From the NCBI RefSeq assembly GCF_020026895.1, contig NZ_JAINZW010000002.1:1-64000 (forward strand): a stretch of 64,000 nucleotides of DNA, given 5' to 3'. Positions within the stretch are counted from its first letter, which is position 1. Each line of letters starts with the position of its first letter. The DNA is from Novilysobacter selenitireducens (GTDB lineage Bacteria > Pseudomonadota > Gammaproteobacteria > Xanthomonadales > Xanthomonadaceae). The notes under the pieces are model-generated. The model was not told the origin of the DNA and made no database searches. It was given only the letters and a program-made list of their open reading frames with translations. Made by a program: the position numbers and the translations under genes. Positions 5,142 to 13,677 of the stretch are shown here, one piece after another.

Positions 5142-8100
5142 TCAGCCGCCCTTGTCCAGCATCGTCATCAGCCCCTTGGCTGCCGCCAGGCGGGCCGGCG
5201 CGTCGGGCAATTCCAGCTTGAGCTTCAGCTTGTCCGGCCCGTCCATCTGGTAGAGCTTCGGCTGGCCCTGGATCAGCTTGATGATCGCCATCGGGTCGAC
5301 GTTGGGCTTCTCGACGAACTGCACGCGGCCGCCGTTCTCGCCCAGGTCGATGCGCGCGATGCCCATCGCGGTGGCCGCCAGCTTCAGTTCGGCGATGGCG
5401 AAGAGGTGCTTGGCGGGGTCGGGCAGCAGGCCGAAGCGGTCGATCATCTCCACCTGCAGTTCGCGCAGTTCGGCCGTGTCGCGCGCGCCGCTGACGCGCT
5501 TGTAGAGCGTCAGGCGGGTGTGGACATCGGGCAGGTAGTCCTCGGGGATGAGCGCGGGGATATGCAGTTCCACCTCGGCGCCGCGCGCCTGCGTGCCGTC
5601 GACATCCGGCAGCTCGCCGCGCTTGATCGAGCGCACCGCGCGTTCCAGCAGTTCGGTGTACAGGCTGAAGCCGACCTCGGCCATCTGTCCGCTCTGGTCC
5701 TCGCCCAGCAACTCGCCGGCACCGCGGATCTCCAGGTCGTGCGTGGCCAGGGTGAAACCGGCGCCCAGCTCGTCCATCGAGGCGATCGCCTCCAGGCGCT
5801 TCTGCGCGTCTGCCGTGATCGAGCGCTTGTCGGGCACCAGCAGGTAGGCGTAGGCGCGGTGGTGGCTGCGGCCCACGCGGCCGCGCAGCTGGTGCAGCTG
5901 CGCCAGGCCGAACTTGTCGGCGCGGTTGATGATGATGGTGTTGGCGTTGGGGATGTCGATGCCCGACTCGATGATCGTCGTCGACAGCAGCACGTTGAAG
6001 CGCTGCTTGTGGAAGTCGAGCATCACGCGTTCCAGCTCGCGCTCGGGCATCTGGCCGTGGGCCACGCCGATGCGCGCCTCGGGTACCAGTGCTTCGAGTT
6101 CGCGCTGCATGCGCACGATGCTCTCGACGTCGTTGTGCAGGAAGTACAGCTGGCCGCCGCGCGCCAGCTCGCGCTGGAACGCCTCGCGCAGCTGCGCGTC
6201 GTCCCACGGCACCACGAACGTCTGCACCGCCAGGCGGTGCGCGGGCGGGGTCGCGATGATCGACAGGTCGCGCAGGCCGGCCATCGCCATGTTGAGCGTG
6301 CGCGGGATGGGCGTGGCCGTCAGCGTCAGCAGGTGCACGTTGGCACGCAGCGCCTTGAGCGCCTCCTTCTGGCGCACGCCGAAGCGCTGCTCCTCGTCGA
6401 CGATGACCAGGCCCAGGTCCTTGAAGCGCACATCCTTCTGCAGCAGGCGGTGGGTGCCGACGATGACGTCGACCTCGCCGGCCGCGACACGCTGCAGCTC
6501 GGCCTCGATCTCCTTCTTGGTCTTGAAGCGCGACAGCACCTCGACCTTGAGCGGCCAGTCGGCGAAGCGGTCGCGCATCGTGCGGTAGTGCTGCTCGGCC
6601 AGCAGCGTGGTCGGCACCAGCACCGCCACCTGCTTGCCGCCGGTCGCGGAAGCGAAGGCGGCGCGCACAGCGACCTCGGTCTTACCGAAGCCGACGTCGC
6701 CGCAGACCACCCGGTCCATCGGCTGGCTGGATTGCAGGTCGCGCAGCACCGCTTCGATCGCGGCCAGCTGGTCGGGCGTTTCCTCGAACGGGAAGCCGGC
6801 CGCGAACGGCTCGTACATGGAACGGTCGACGTCGATCGCCAGCCCGGCCCGCGCGCGGCGCTTGGCCTGGATTTCCAGCAGTTCGGCGGCGACGTCGCGG
6901 ACCTTCTCGGCGGCCTTGCGCTTGGCCTTGGTCCATTGCTCGCCGCCGAGCGAATGCAGCGGCGCGGTTTCCGGCGACGCGCCGGAGTAGCGGTTGACCA
7001 GGTGCAGTTGGGCGACGGGCACGTAGAGGCGGTCGCCCTTGGCGTACTCGATCTCCAGGTATTCGTTCTTCTCGCCGCCGGCCTCCAGCACCACCAGCCC
7101 GCGGTAGCGGCCGACGCCGTGGTCCTCGTGGACGATCGGCGCGCCTTCGGTCAGCTCGCCGAGGTCGCGGATGATCGCTTCGGGTTCGCGCCCGGCGCGC
7201 TTGCGGCGACGCGGCTGGCCGGCGCGTTCGGGGAACAGCTGGCGCTCGGTCAGGACCGTGAGCTGCGGCGCGTCCAGGGCAAAGCCGTTGTCGAGCGGGG
7301 CGACGGCGATGGCGAACAACGGGAGCCCCTCTCCCCCCGGGAGAGGGGTTGGGGAGAGGGTTCGGCGCAGCGACGCAGTTTCGTTCTGAGTTGGATTCCC
7401 CGCACCCTCATCCGACGCTTCGCGCCACCTTCTCGCAGAGGGAGAAGGAAGAAACGCGGTCCAGTCAGGCACCACCACCGGCGCCAGCTGCGCGCCCTGC
7501 ATCACCTCCAGCAGCGCCTCGCGGCGACCCGGTGAATCGGCGGCAATCAGCACGCGGCCCTTGTAGCTGGACAGGAACGACTTGAGCGCATCGGCCGGCG
7601 CGTGGTCACGCGCCACCAGCGGCAGGTCAGGCGCCGGCTGGCTGCCGAGGGCATGTGCGCGCTCGCGCTGCGGGTGTTCTTCTCCGCAGACTTCGATGCG
7701 GTCGCCCTGGTTGAGTCGTTCGCGCAGGGCGTCCGGCGGCAGGTACAACGCGTCGGGCGGCAGCACGGGCCGCTCGACATCGTGGCGGCGCTGCTCGAAA
7801 CGCTCGCCGGTCTGCTGCCAGAAGCGGTCGATGGCGTCCGTCGTGCCGTCACCCAGCACCGGCAGTGCGCTTTCGGGCAGGTAGTCGAACAGCGTGGCGG
7901 TCGACTCGAAGAACAGCGGCAGGTAGTACTCGATGCCGGCCGGCGCGTGGCCCGCCTTGAGGTCCTGGTAGAGCGCGCTGCGGCGCGTGTCCAGGTCGAA
8001 ACGCTCGCGCAGCGTGTCCATCGCGCGCTTGACGGCGGCCTCGTCCATCGGCAGCTCGCGGCCCGGCAGCAGGTGCACGGCGTCGATCTTGTCGAGCGAG

Positions 8101-8735
8101 CGCTGGCTCTCCGGGTCGAAGCCGCGGATGGTGTCGATCTCGTCGTCAAGCAGCTCCACGCGGAACGGCATGTCCGCGCCCATCGGGTATACGTCCAGCA
8201 GCCCGCCGCGCACGGCGAAGTCGCCCGGGTCCAGCACCTGCGGCACGTTGCGGTAGCCGGCCGATTCCAGCCGGCGCTTCTCCGCGTCCATGTCCAGGCG
8301 CTGGCCGACGCGCACGTCGAAGCTGCCGCCCACCACGTGGCGCAGCGGCGCCAGGCGCTGCATCAGTGTCTGCACGGGCACGACCACCAGGCCGCGCTTG
8401 AGCGTGGGCAACCGGTGCAGGGTGGCCAGTCGCTGGCTGGTGATGTCCGGGTGCGGGCTGAAGACGTCGTAGGGCAGCGTCTCCCAGTCCGGGAACGGCA
8501 GCACCGGCAGCGGGCCGTCGGGCAGGCCGTCCAGCCCCAGCAGCGTGCGCAGGTCGGACTCGAGCTGGTGCGCGGCGTGGTTGTCGCGCGCCACCACCAG
8601 CAGCGGGCCGTCGTGCGCGGCCGCGGCGGTGGCGATATGGAAGGCGAGGGCCGAAGGCGAGGCGGGCGCGCGCCACCAGGCGCGCTGCTGGCCGGCCTTG
8701 GGCAGCGGCGGAATGGGAAGCTTGGGGGTCGACAT
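5142..8735 (-). CDS. mfd: Transcription-repair coupling factor Mfd
   Basis: An SF2 translocase that removes RNA polymerase stalled at DNA lesions and recruits UvrA. It is 1197 residues, about 45 longer than usual. The UvrB-like domain opens the protein, the RNAP-interacting domain begins near 520 (LTEGAPIVHEDHGVGRYRGL), then come Walker A (CGDVGFGKTEVA, about 685), DEEQRF, TATPIPRT and the C-terminal TRCF domain. The excess length is an insertion at about residues 428-471, encoded by 7323-7452. Its translation (SPSARRWREASDEGAG and LSPTPLPGGEG) is that of an intergenic palindromic repeat read in frame. A TAGAAT hexamer lies 10 nt before the ATG. It converges on intI. Confidence 0.96.
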   Translation of the reverse strand: MSTPKLPIPPLPKAGQQRAWWRAPASPSALAFHIATAAAAHDGPLLVVARDNHAAHQLESDLRTLLGLDGLPDGPLPVLPFPDWETLPYDVFSPHPDITSQRLATLHRLPTLKRGLVVVPVQTLMQRLAPLRHVVGGSFDVRVGQRLDMDAEKRRLESAGYRNVPQVLDPGDFAVRGGLLDVYPMGADMPFRVELLDDEIDTIRGFDPESQRSLDKIDAVHLLPGRELPMDEAAVKRAMDTLRERFDLDTRRSALYQDLKAGHAPAGIEYYLPLFFESTATLFDYLPESALPVLGDGTTDAIDRFWQQTGERFEQRRHDVERPVLPPDALYLPPDALRERLNQGDRIEVCGEEHPQRERAHALGSQPAPDLPLVARDHAPADALKSFLSSYKGRVLIAADSPGRREALLEVMQGAQLAPVVVPDWTAFLPSPSARRWREASDEGAGNPTQNETASLRRTLSPTPLPGGEGLPLFAIAVAPLDNGFALDAPQLTVLTERQLFPERAGQPRRRKRAGREPEAIIRDLGELTEGAPIVHEDHGVGRYRGLVVLEAGGEKNEYLEIEYAKGDRLYVPVAQLHLVNRYSGASPETAPLHSLGGEQWTKAKRKAAEKVRDVAAELLEIQAKRRARAGLAIDVDRSMYEPFAAGFPFEETPDQLAAIEAVLRDLQSSQPMDRVVCGDVGFGKTEVAVRAAFASATGGKQVAVLVPTTLLAEQHYRTMRDRFADWPLKVEVLSRFKTKKEIEAELQRVAAGEVDVIVGTHRLLQKDVRFKDLGLVIVDEEQRFGVRQKEALKALRANVHLLTLTATPIPRTLNMAMAGLRDLSIIATPPAHRLAVQTFVVPWDDAQLREAFQRELARGGQLYFLHNDVESIVRMQRELEALVPEARIGVAHGQMPERELERVMLDFHKQRFNVLLSTTIIESGIDIPNANTIIINRADKFGLAQLHQLRGRVGRSHHRAYAYLLVPDKRSITADAQKRLEAIASMDELGAGFTLATHDLEIRGAGELLGEDQSGQMAEVGFSLYTELLERAVRSIKRGELPDVDGTQARGAEVELHIPALIPEDYLPDVHTRLTLYKRVSGARDTAELRELQVEMIDRFGLLPDPAKHLFAIAELKLAATAMGIARIDLGENGGRVQFVEKPNVDPMAIIKLIQGQPKLYQMDGPDKLKLKLELPDAPARLAAAKGLMTMLDKGG
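7323..7452. repeat. REP-like element inserted in frame in mfd
   Basis: About 130 bp containing CCCTCTCCCCCCGGGAGAGG and a second half with CACCCTCATCCGACGCTTCG leading into a GAGAAGG/CTTCTC-type arm. These palindromic sequences normally lie between genes in Xanthomonadaceae. Here the element has a length divisible by three and no stop in the mfd frame, adding about 43 residues. Confidence 0.75.
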
Positions 8736-8745
8736 CAGGCGGGGG

Positions 8746-8751
8746 ATTCTA
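8746..8751 (-). promoter_or_regulatory. -10-like hexamer of mfd
   Basis: TAGAAT on the minus strand, 10 nt before the mfd ATG, preceded by GGC. It implies a leader of only a few bases. No clear -35. Confidence 0.4.
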
Positions 8752-8807
8752 GCCGACGCGCGTGGCGCGGCCGATGGCAGAAGCGGCGGTTTTGGTGGGC
8801 GACGCGC

Positions 8808-8884
8808 TGTAGGAGCGGCTTAAGCCGCGATCTGCACCCGGTTGCCCGCGGATCGACCTAATCGCGGCTGAAGCCGCTCCTACA
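8808..8884. repeat. REP pair (TGTAGGAGCGGCTT type) downstream of GNAT/upstream of mfd
   Basis: Two inverted copies of a TGTAGGAGCGGCTTNAGCC unit face each other across about 28 bp. The right copy (8861-8884, minus strand) is identical over 24 nt to the single copy at 43477-43500. Probably a transposase-mobilised REP doublet; no function is shown. Confidence 0.8.
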
Positions 8885-8907
8885 AGGATGGGTAGGGCGC
8901 GCTGGCT

Positions 8908-9495
8908 TCAGCGCGCCGCGGCGGCGGCCGCAGCGGGCGCGACAGGCTTGGACAGGTCCAGCGACACCCGGATCAGGCCCTGTTCGTCCTGCTGACTCTC
9001 GCGTTCGAAGCCCAGTGACTGGGCCAGCGACAGCATCGCGTGGTTGTGCTCGAAAACGTCACCGTAGATTCGGGTGACCTTCTTGCCGCGGGCCCATTTC
9101 ACAAGCCGCGTCATCAGGTACCGGCCCAGGCCCATGTTGTCGAGATAGCGGCTGACGAGGATGGCGAACTCGGCGTCCTGCTTGCCGGGGTCGATCGAGA
9201 TGCGGGCCACTGCCCCGACCAGGGCCTCGCCCGGGGGCAGCGGCTCGGCCGCCACGAGGGCGAACTCGGTCTTCGGGTTGAGCCGGGTCAGCCGCTCCAG
9301 CATCTCCGGGCTCAGTTCCTTGAGCGAGTGCAGGAACCGCTGGCGCACTTCTTCGGGCTGCAGCAGGCCGAAACCGGCGCGCAGGGGTTCGGCGTCCTCG
9401 GGACGCACCGGGCGGATCAGCACTTCGCGGCCGTTGGGCAGTCGTTGGCGCTCGTGCCAGGGGGGGAGACGTTCGCGCGCAGCCATGGAGCGCAT
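8908..9495 (-). CDS. GNAT family N-acetyltransferase
   Basis: A 195-residue acetyl-CoA-dependent acetyltransferase, resembling the GNAT domain attached to protein acetyltransferase Pat. The N-terminal strand LIRPVRPEDAEPLRAGF is the usual start of the fold. The acetyl-CoA region is EFAILVSRYLDNMGLGRYLM, where the Q/RxxGxG/A loop appears as DNMGLGRYL. C-terminal strands end IYGDVFEHNHAML. The tail is an alanine run. The substrate is unknown; a protein-lysine target is only a guess from similarity to Pat. The ATG at 9495 is used; a second in-frame ATG lies three codons on. Confidence 0.85.
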   Translation of the reverse strand: MRSMAARERLPPWHERQRLPNGREVLIRPVRPEDAEPLRAGFGLLQPEEVRQRFLHSLKELSPEMLERLTRLNPKTEFALVAAEPLPPGEALVGAVARISIDPGKQDAEFAILVSRYLDNMGLGRYLMTRLVKWARGKKVTRIYGDVFEHNHAMLSLAQSLGFERESQQDEQGLIRVSLDLSKPVAPAAAAAAAR

Positions 9496-9598
9496 GCTCG
9501 CACAGGCCTTTCGCCGTGGGCTTCATGCCCTCTTCATTCCGTCTTCACGGCGGCGGGCGGGCGTTGGAAAAAGCGCCGCCGGCGTGTCATCGCGCCGG

Positions 9599-9607
9599 TG
9601 CTAGACT
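9599..9607 (+). promoter_or_regulatory. Extended -10 TGCTAGACT upstream of CDF gene
   Basis: TGC followed by TAGACT, 32 nt before the start codon at 9640. The same nine bases occur at 35523-35531 (ppiD) and 46920-46928 (kdkA). Confidence 0.5.
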
Positions 9608-9639
9608 CCGCGCCCGTTTTCGGTCCACGGGGATGCGCA

Positions 9640-10560
9640 ATGGCCGGTGGTGGTGACTCGACGCGGGCGATCCTGTTTGCCCTGGGCGCGAACTTCGCGA
9701 TCGCCGTCGCCAAGGGCGTGGCCGCATTCGTTACCGGTTCCAGCGCAATGCTGGCCGAGACCGTCCACTCGCTGGCCGACTGCGGCAACCAGGGCCTGCT
9801 GCTGCTGGGCATGCGCCAGGCCAAGCGCGCGTCCTCGCCCGAATATCCGCTGGGCCATGGCAAGGCCATCTACTTCTGGTCGTTCCTCGTGGCGGTGATG
9901 CTGTTCACCGTCGGCGGCATGTTTTCGCTCTACGAGGGCATCCACAAGCTGCAGCACCCCGAGCCGCTCAAGCAGTGGTACTGGGCGGCCGGCGTGCTGG
10001 TGTTCGGCATCGTGGCCGAAGGCATCTCGATGCGCGCCTGCCTGCAGGAGGTCAACAAGTCGCGTGGCGACCGCGGCCTTTGGCAGTGGTTCCGCGAGAG
10101 CCGGCAGAGCGAGCTGGTGGTGATCTTCGGCGAGGACCTGGCCGCATTGCTGGGCCTGTTCTTCGCGCTGGTGGCGGTGCTGCTGGCGGTGGCGACCGGC
10201 AACCCGGTGTGGGATGCGGTGGGCACGATCGTCATCGGCGTGCTGTTGATCGTCATCGCCGTACTGGTGGCGGTCGAGGTCAAGGCGATGCTGATCGGGC
10301 AGAGCATCGACCCCCTGCGCGAGGGCGAGATCCGCGAGTTCATCCAGTCCCGCCCCGAAGTCACCCGGGTCATCAGCCTGATCAGCCTGCAACTGGGCAA
10401 CGAGGCGATGGTGGCGGTGCAGGCGCAGATGCGCGAGAGCCACGACGCGCCGACGCTGGCGGCGCAGATCGACGCCGTGGAGCAGGCGATGAAGGCCCGG
10501 TTCCCCGAGGTGCGCTGGAGCTTCTTCGAGCCCGACCTGAGCCGGCCGGTTGAGCGCTGA
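9640..10560 (+). CDS. Cation diffusion facilitator family transporter
   Basis: A 306-residue inner-membrane metal-proton antiporter of the CDF family, exporting divalent metals such as Zn2+. Helices 1-2 include FALGANFAIAVAKGVAAF and SAMLAETVHSLADCGNQGLL, where H and D of HSLAD form the first half of the metal site. The second half is in helix 5, VVIFGEDLAALLGLFFALVA. A cytosolic domain with an EIREFIQSRPEVTRVISLIS strand follows. The layout (HxxxD and ExxxD, short loops) is closest to the SLC30A9-like/FieF-distant group. The ATG at 9640 follows GGGGATGCGCA. Metal specificity cannot be read from sequence. Confidence 0.9.
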   Translation: MAGGGDSTRAILFALGANFAIAVAKGVAAFVTGSSAMLAETVHSLADCGNQGLLLLGMRQAKRASSPEYPLGHGKAIYFWSFLVAVMLFTVGGMFSLYEGIHKLQHPEPLKQWYWAAGVLVFGIVAEGISMRACLQEVNKSRGDRGLWQWFRESRQSELVVIFGEDLAALLGLFFALVAVLLAVATGNPVWDAVGTIVIGVLLIVIAVLVAVEVKAMLIGQSIDPLREGEIREFIQSRPEVTRVISLISLQLGNEAMVAVQAQMRESHDAPTLAAQIDAVEQAMKARFPEVRWSFFEPDLSRPVER

Positions 10561-10568
10561 GCGGCCCG

Positions 10569-11426
10569 TCAGTCGGCTTCGCGCAACCAGTCCACGCGCC
10601 ACGCCGCCCCGGCTTCGCCCAGGGCCGCCGCCAGTTGCGGCAGCACCGCCCGCAGCGTGGCGTCGAACTGCCAGGGCGCGTTGACCAGCAGCAGGCCGCT
10701 GCCGTTCATGCGCAACGGCGAGTCATCGGGATGGACCATGAGCTCGGCCACGAGCACCGAACGCGCCGGCAGCGTCGCCGCGCGGCGGAAGAACGGGTGC
10801 AACGCGCGGCGGCGCTTGATCGGGTACCACACCGCGTACGTGCCCTGGGGCCAGCGGCCCAACGCGTCGCGCAGGGCGCCGATGATGGCGTCGAACTCTT
10901 CCAGCTGCGCCTCGTAAGGCGGGTCGATCAGCACCAGGCCGCGATTGAACCGCTGCGTGGCCAGGCGCGGGGGCAGCAGGGCTTTCATCGCCGTGTAGCC
11001 GTCGCGCGCATGCACCGCCACGCGGTCGTCGTGGGCGAATACCGACTTCAGCTGCGCGGCCTCTTCCGGATGCAGCTCGCACGCGGCGATGCGGTCCTCC
11101 GGGCGCAGCGCGTGCCCCAGCAGCCAGGGCGAGCCCGGATACGCGGCGGTGCCGTGCTCGGCGCGGCAGGCCTTGATCGCGGCCAGGTAGCGCGCGATGG
11201 CCGGATGCCGCGGCGCCTCGGCGACCAGGCGCGCGATGCCGCCCTCGGCCTCGCCGGTGCGCAACGCCGAAGCGCTGTCGAGCGCGTACAGGCCCCGCCC
11301 GGCGTGGGTATCGAGCGCGAACAGCGGGGCGGGCTTGGCGGTCAGGGCGTCGCACAGCGCCAGCAGGGCGACGTGCTTGAACACGTCGGCGTGGTTGCCG
11401 GCATGGAAGGCGTGGCGGTAATTCAT
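10569..11426 (-). CDS. rlmJ: 23S rRNA (adenine2030-N6)-methyltransferase RlmJ
   Basis: A 285-residue SAM-dependent enzyme that methylates N6 of A2030 in 23S rRNA. The N-terminus MNYRHAFHAGNHADVFKHVA is the family hallmark. The motif LVLIDPPYEAQLEEFD (about 165-180) contains the catalytic DPPY typical of N6-adenine methyltransferases. AVWYPIKRRRALHPFFR follows, as in E. coli RlmJ (YhiR). Length is normal. A TAAGAT hexamer ends 7 nt before the ATG at 11426, so the mRNA may be leaderless. A second ATG sits three codons upstream (11435) inside that hexamer and is less likely. Confidence 0.95.
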   Translation of the reverse strand: MNYRHAFHAGNHADVFKHVALLALCDALTAKPAPLFALDTHAGRGLYALDSASALRTGEAEGGIARLVAEAPRHPAIARYLAAIKACRAEHGTAAYPGSPWLLGHALRPEDRIAACELHPEEAAQLKSVFAHDDRVAVHARDGYTAMKALLPPRLATQRFNRGLVLIDPPYEAQLEEFDAIIGALRDALGRWPQGTYAVWYPIKRRRALHPFFRRAATLPARSVLVAELMVHPDDSPLRMNGSGLLLVNAPWQFDATLRAVLPQLAAALGEAGAAWRVDWLREAD

Positions 11427-11439
11427 GGCGCGCATCTTA
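11427..11439 (-). promoter_or_regulatory. -10-like TAAGAT and 7-nt spacer before rlmJ
   Basis: TAAGAT (11439-11434 on the minus strand) followed by GCGCGCC and then the ATG. This is the same spacing as before dnaQ and kdkA, and would place the first transcribed base at or next to the start codon. Confidence 0.42.
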
Positions 11440-11570
11440 GGGCCTTGCAGCCACCTTCGGCCGGTCAGGGGCTGAAGCCGCAACCGGCCGGCTTCAAGAA
11501 AACCCGGCCGGTTGCCGGCCCGCACCGCGTTGACGCATGGACAGCCTTTACGTCCCACCGGGAGTGGACA

Positions 11571-12230
11571 ATGGACATCGTCCGGAGCACCTTCGACGCC
11601 CTCGATGCCCCCAGCCGCCTCCACTCCTCGATGAGAACCCCCGAAGTCCGTACCGTCGTCGGCCAGGCCATGGAGCCGTACCTGGACGACCTTGCGCGCC
11701 TGCGCATGACGGTCTTCGGCGAGTGGCCGTACCTCTACGCCGGCAGCTACCGCTACGAATTCGACTACCTGCTGACCTACCTGCGCTCGCCCTTCAGCCT
11801 GGCGGTGCTGGTGCTGGACGAGGGCCGTGTGGTCGGGGCGTCGACCGGCATCCCGCTGGTGCACGAATCGCCCGAAATGCTCGCGCCCTTCGCCCGGTCG
11901 TCGGTGCAGCCCGAGGAGGTGTTCTACCTGGGCGAGTCGGTATTGCTGCCGGCCTACCGGGGGCGTGGGCTGGGGCACCGGTTCTTCGAGGAGCGCGAGG
12001 CGCATGCGCGCGCGTTCGGCAGCTATGCGTGGACCGGGTTCGCCGCCGTGATGCGCAGCGACGACGATCCGCGCCGCCCGCCGTTCCATCGCGGCAACGA
12101 CGCCTTCTGGCGCAAGCGCGGCTACCAGCCCCGCGACGGCCTGACGCTGTCGATGCGTTGGCCGGAGCCGGAACGGGGCGATGTCGACCATGACCTGGCG
12201 TTCTGGATGCGCCCGCTGGAGCGGATTTGA
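11571..12230 (+). CDS. GNAT-type acetyltransferase
   Basis: A 219-residue protein with the GNAT fold. The first strand-helix pair is AMEPYLDDLARLRMTVFGEW. The core strand is FSLAVLVLDEGRVVGASTGI and the acetyl-CoA loop YLGESVLLPAYRGRGLGHRF, with RGRGLGH as the canonical R-x-x-G-x-G/A motif. The C-terminal region FWRKRGYQPRDGL is the usual last strand. Substrate unknown. A ribosome site GGGAG precedes the ATG at 11571; a later ATG at 11631 is possible. The stop overlaps the TTG start of the next gene by 3 nt, so the two are probably translated together. Confidence 0.85.
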   Translation: MDIVRSTFDALDAPSRLHSSMRTPEVRTVVGQAMEPYLDDLARLRMTVFGEWPYLYAGSYRYEFDYLLTYLRSPFSLAVLVLDEGRVVGASTGIPLVHESPEMLAPFARSSVQPEEVFYLGESVLLPAYRGRGLGHRFFEEREAHARAFGSYAWTGFAAVMRSDDDPRRPPFHRGNDAFWRKRGYQPRDGLTLSMRWPEPERGDVDHDLAFWMRPLERI

Positions 12231-13147
12231 CGGCGGGCGTGCTCAAGGTCGCGGCGGCGCGCCACACGATTGGCGCGCCCGTGGATTTCGCGGCGTTCGC
12301 CGCGCGCCAGGCATCGCTGCTGCAAGCGGCCGCGGACGCCGGCACGCAACTGGCGGTGCTGCCCGAATACCTCTCGCTGGAACTGGGCGCGACGCTGCCG
12401 GTGCGCGAGCGCGCCGACCTGCACGCGTCACTGGCCGCGCTGCAACCGCTGCATCGCGATTGGCTGGCGCTGTACGCGCGGCTGGCCCGCGACCTGCGGA
12501 TGCATATCGTCGCCGGCAGCTTCCTGCTGGCGGTGGGGCCGGAGCGTTACCGCAACCGCTGCTACTGGTTCGCGCCCGACGGCTGCCACGGCTGGCAGGA
12601 CAAGCTGCAGCTGACCGGTTTCGAAAAGCAGGCGGGCGTCATCGAGCGGGGCGACGCGCTCAAGGTCTTCGAATGCGACGACGTGCGCGTGGGCGTTTCG
12701 GTCTGCTACGACATCGAGTTCCCGTTGCCCGTACGTGCCCAGTGCGAGGCGGGCGCACGCGTGATCGCCGTGCCCAGCTGCACCGACACCGAAGCAGGGG
12801 CGACGCGTGTGCGCGTCGGCGGGCTGGCGCGCGCGCTGGAGAACCGCTGCTTCGTTGCGCAGGCCGTCACCGCCGGCGACGCACCCTGGAGCCCTGCGCT
12901 GGACACCAACACCGGCGACGCGGCCATCTACGCGCCGATGGACGTGGGGTTGCCGGCCGACGGCGTGCTCGCCCGCGCCGGCGAAGGGCAGGACTGGGCG
13001 ATCGCGACACTCGGCCTGGCCGCACTCGATGCCAGCCGCGCCGTGGCCCAGGTCGCCAATGACCGCGACTGGAACGGGCAACTCGCACCCGCGGTCCAAC
13101 GGGCGAGGCTGGACACGCTGGAGCCGTTGCACTCGGGCGACGGCTAG
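12227..13147 (+). CDS. Nitrilase-superfamily carbon-nitrogen hydrolase
   Basis: A 306-residue amidase of the nitrilase superfamily. The Glu-Lys-Cys catalytic triad is visible: LAVLPEYLSLELG (Glu), WQDKLQLTGFEK (Lys) and GVSVCYDIEFPLP (Cys). After these come the glycine-rich strand and the ENRCFVAQA segment found in omega-amidases and N-carbamoyl hydrolases. It starts at a TTG that overlaps the stop of the GNAT gene; a GTG four codons on (12239) is an alternative. A GNAT domain paired with a nitrilase is a recurrent bacterial arrangement, sometimes as one fused protein, which suggests a shared small-molecule pathway. The natural substrate is unknown. Confidence 0.9.
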   Translation: MTAGVLKVAAARHTIGAPVDFAAFAARQASLLQAAADAGTQLAVLPEYLSLELGATLPVRERADLHASLAALQPLHRDWLALYARLARDLRMHIVAGSFLLAVGPERYRNRCYWFAPDGCHGWQDKLQLTGFEKQAGVIERGDALKVFECDDVRVGVSVCYDIEFPLPVRAQCEAGARVIAVPSCTDTEAGATRVRVGGLARALENRCFVAQAVTAGDAPWSPALDTNTGDAAIYAPMDVGLPADGVLARAGEGQDWAIATLGLAALDASRAVAQVANDRDWNGQLAPAVQRARLDTLEPLHSGDG

Positions 13148-13677
13148 CCCGCCACCCAGAGCGATACCGAGGCGAGCCCGGTGCCGATCGCCGTGGCGGC
13201 CAGCACGTCGCTGGGGTAATGCAGCCCCAGCACCACGCGGGAGGCGGCGACGCTGGCCGCGAAGGGCACCAGCAGCCACGCCAGCATCGGGTAATGCGCG
13301 ACGGCCACGATGCTGAAGGCCACCGCGTGCAGCGTGTGGCCCGAGGGAAAGCTGAACTCGTCCAGCGGCGCGACCGGCGCCAGGATGCGCGGGTCGGACG
13401 CGCACGGACGCGGCCGCTTCGTCCACCGCTTCAGCAATTTGTACAGCGACAGCGCCACCACGCCGGTCGCCGCTAGGTGCAGCGATGCCTGCAGCCCGCG
13501 CATGCCGTCGAACAGCACCATCGCCGCCATCAGCGCGTACCAGAACACGCCATCGCCGAGCCGGCTGACGCAGGCGAAATAGCCGCGGCAACCGCCGTGG
13601 CCGGCCCAGCGATTGGCGCGCAGGCACCAGCCGGCATCGCCGGCCGACAGGCGTTTATGCAGGGGCAGGCGATCCAT
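13144..13677 (-). CDS. PAP2 family membrane phosphatase
   Basis: A 177-residue membrane phosphatase of the PAP2 superfamily. All three signature motifs are present: KRWTKRPRP (KxxxxxxRP), SFPSGHTLH (PSGH) and SRVVLGLHYPSD (SRxxxxxHxxxD). They form the active site with the two histidines acting in phosphoenzyme chemistry. About five membrane helices surround them. The likely substrate is an isoprenyl pyrophosphate or a lipid phosphate such as phosphatidylglycerol phosphate. Its start lies 23 nt inside the upstream glycosyltransferase gene, so the two are co-translated and probably share a glycolipid pathway. Confidence 0.92.
   Translation of the reverse strand: MDRLPLHKRLSAGDAGWCLRANRWAGHGGCRGYFACVSRLGDGVFWYALMAAMVLFDGMRGLQASLHLAATGVVALSLYKLLKRWTKRPRPCASDPRILAPVAPLDEFSFPSGHTLHAVAFSIVAVAHYPMLAWLLVPFAASVAASRVVLGLHYPSDVLAATAIGTGLASVSLWVAG

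Noticed and set aside
5406..7535. 709-codon open frame on the plus strand opposite mfd
   Set aside because: High-GC antisense shadow: composition is His/Gln/Arg/Leu-rich with no family features, and mfd on the other strand is well conserved.
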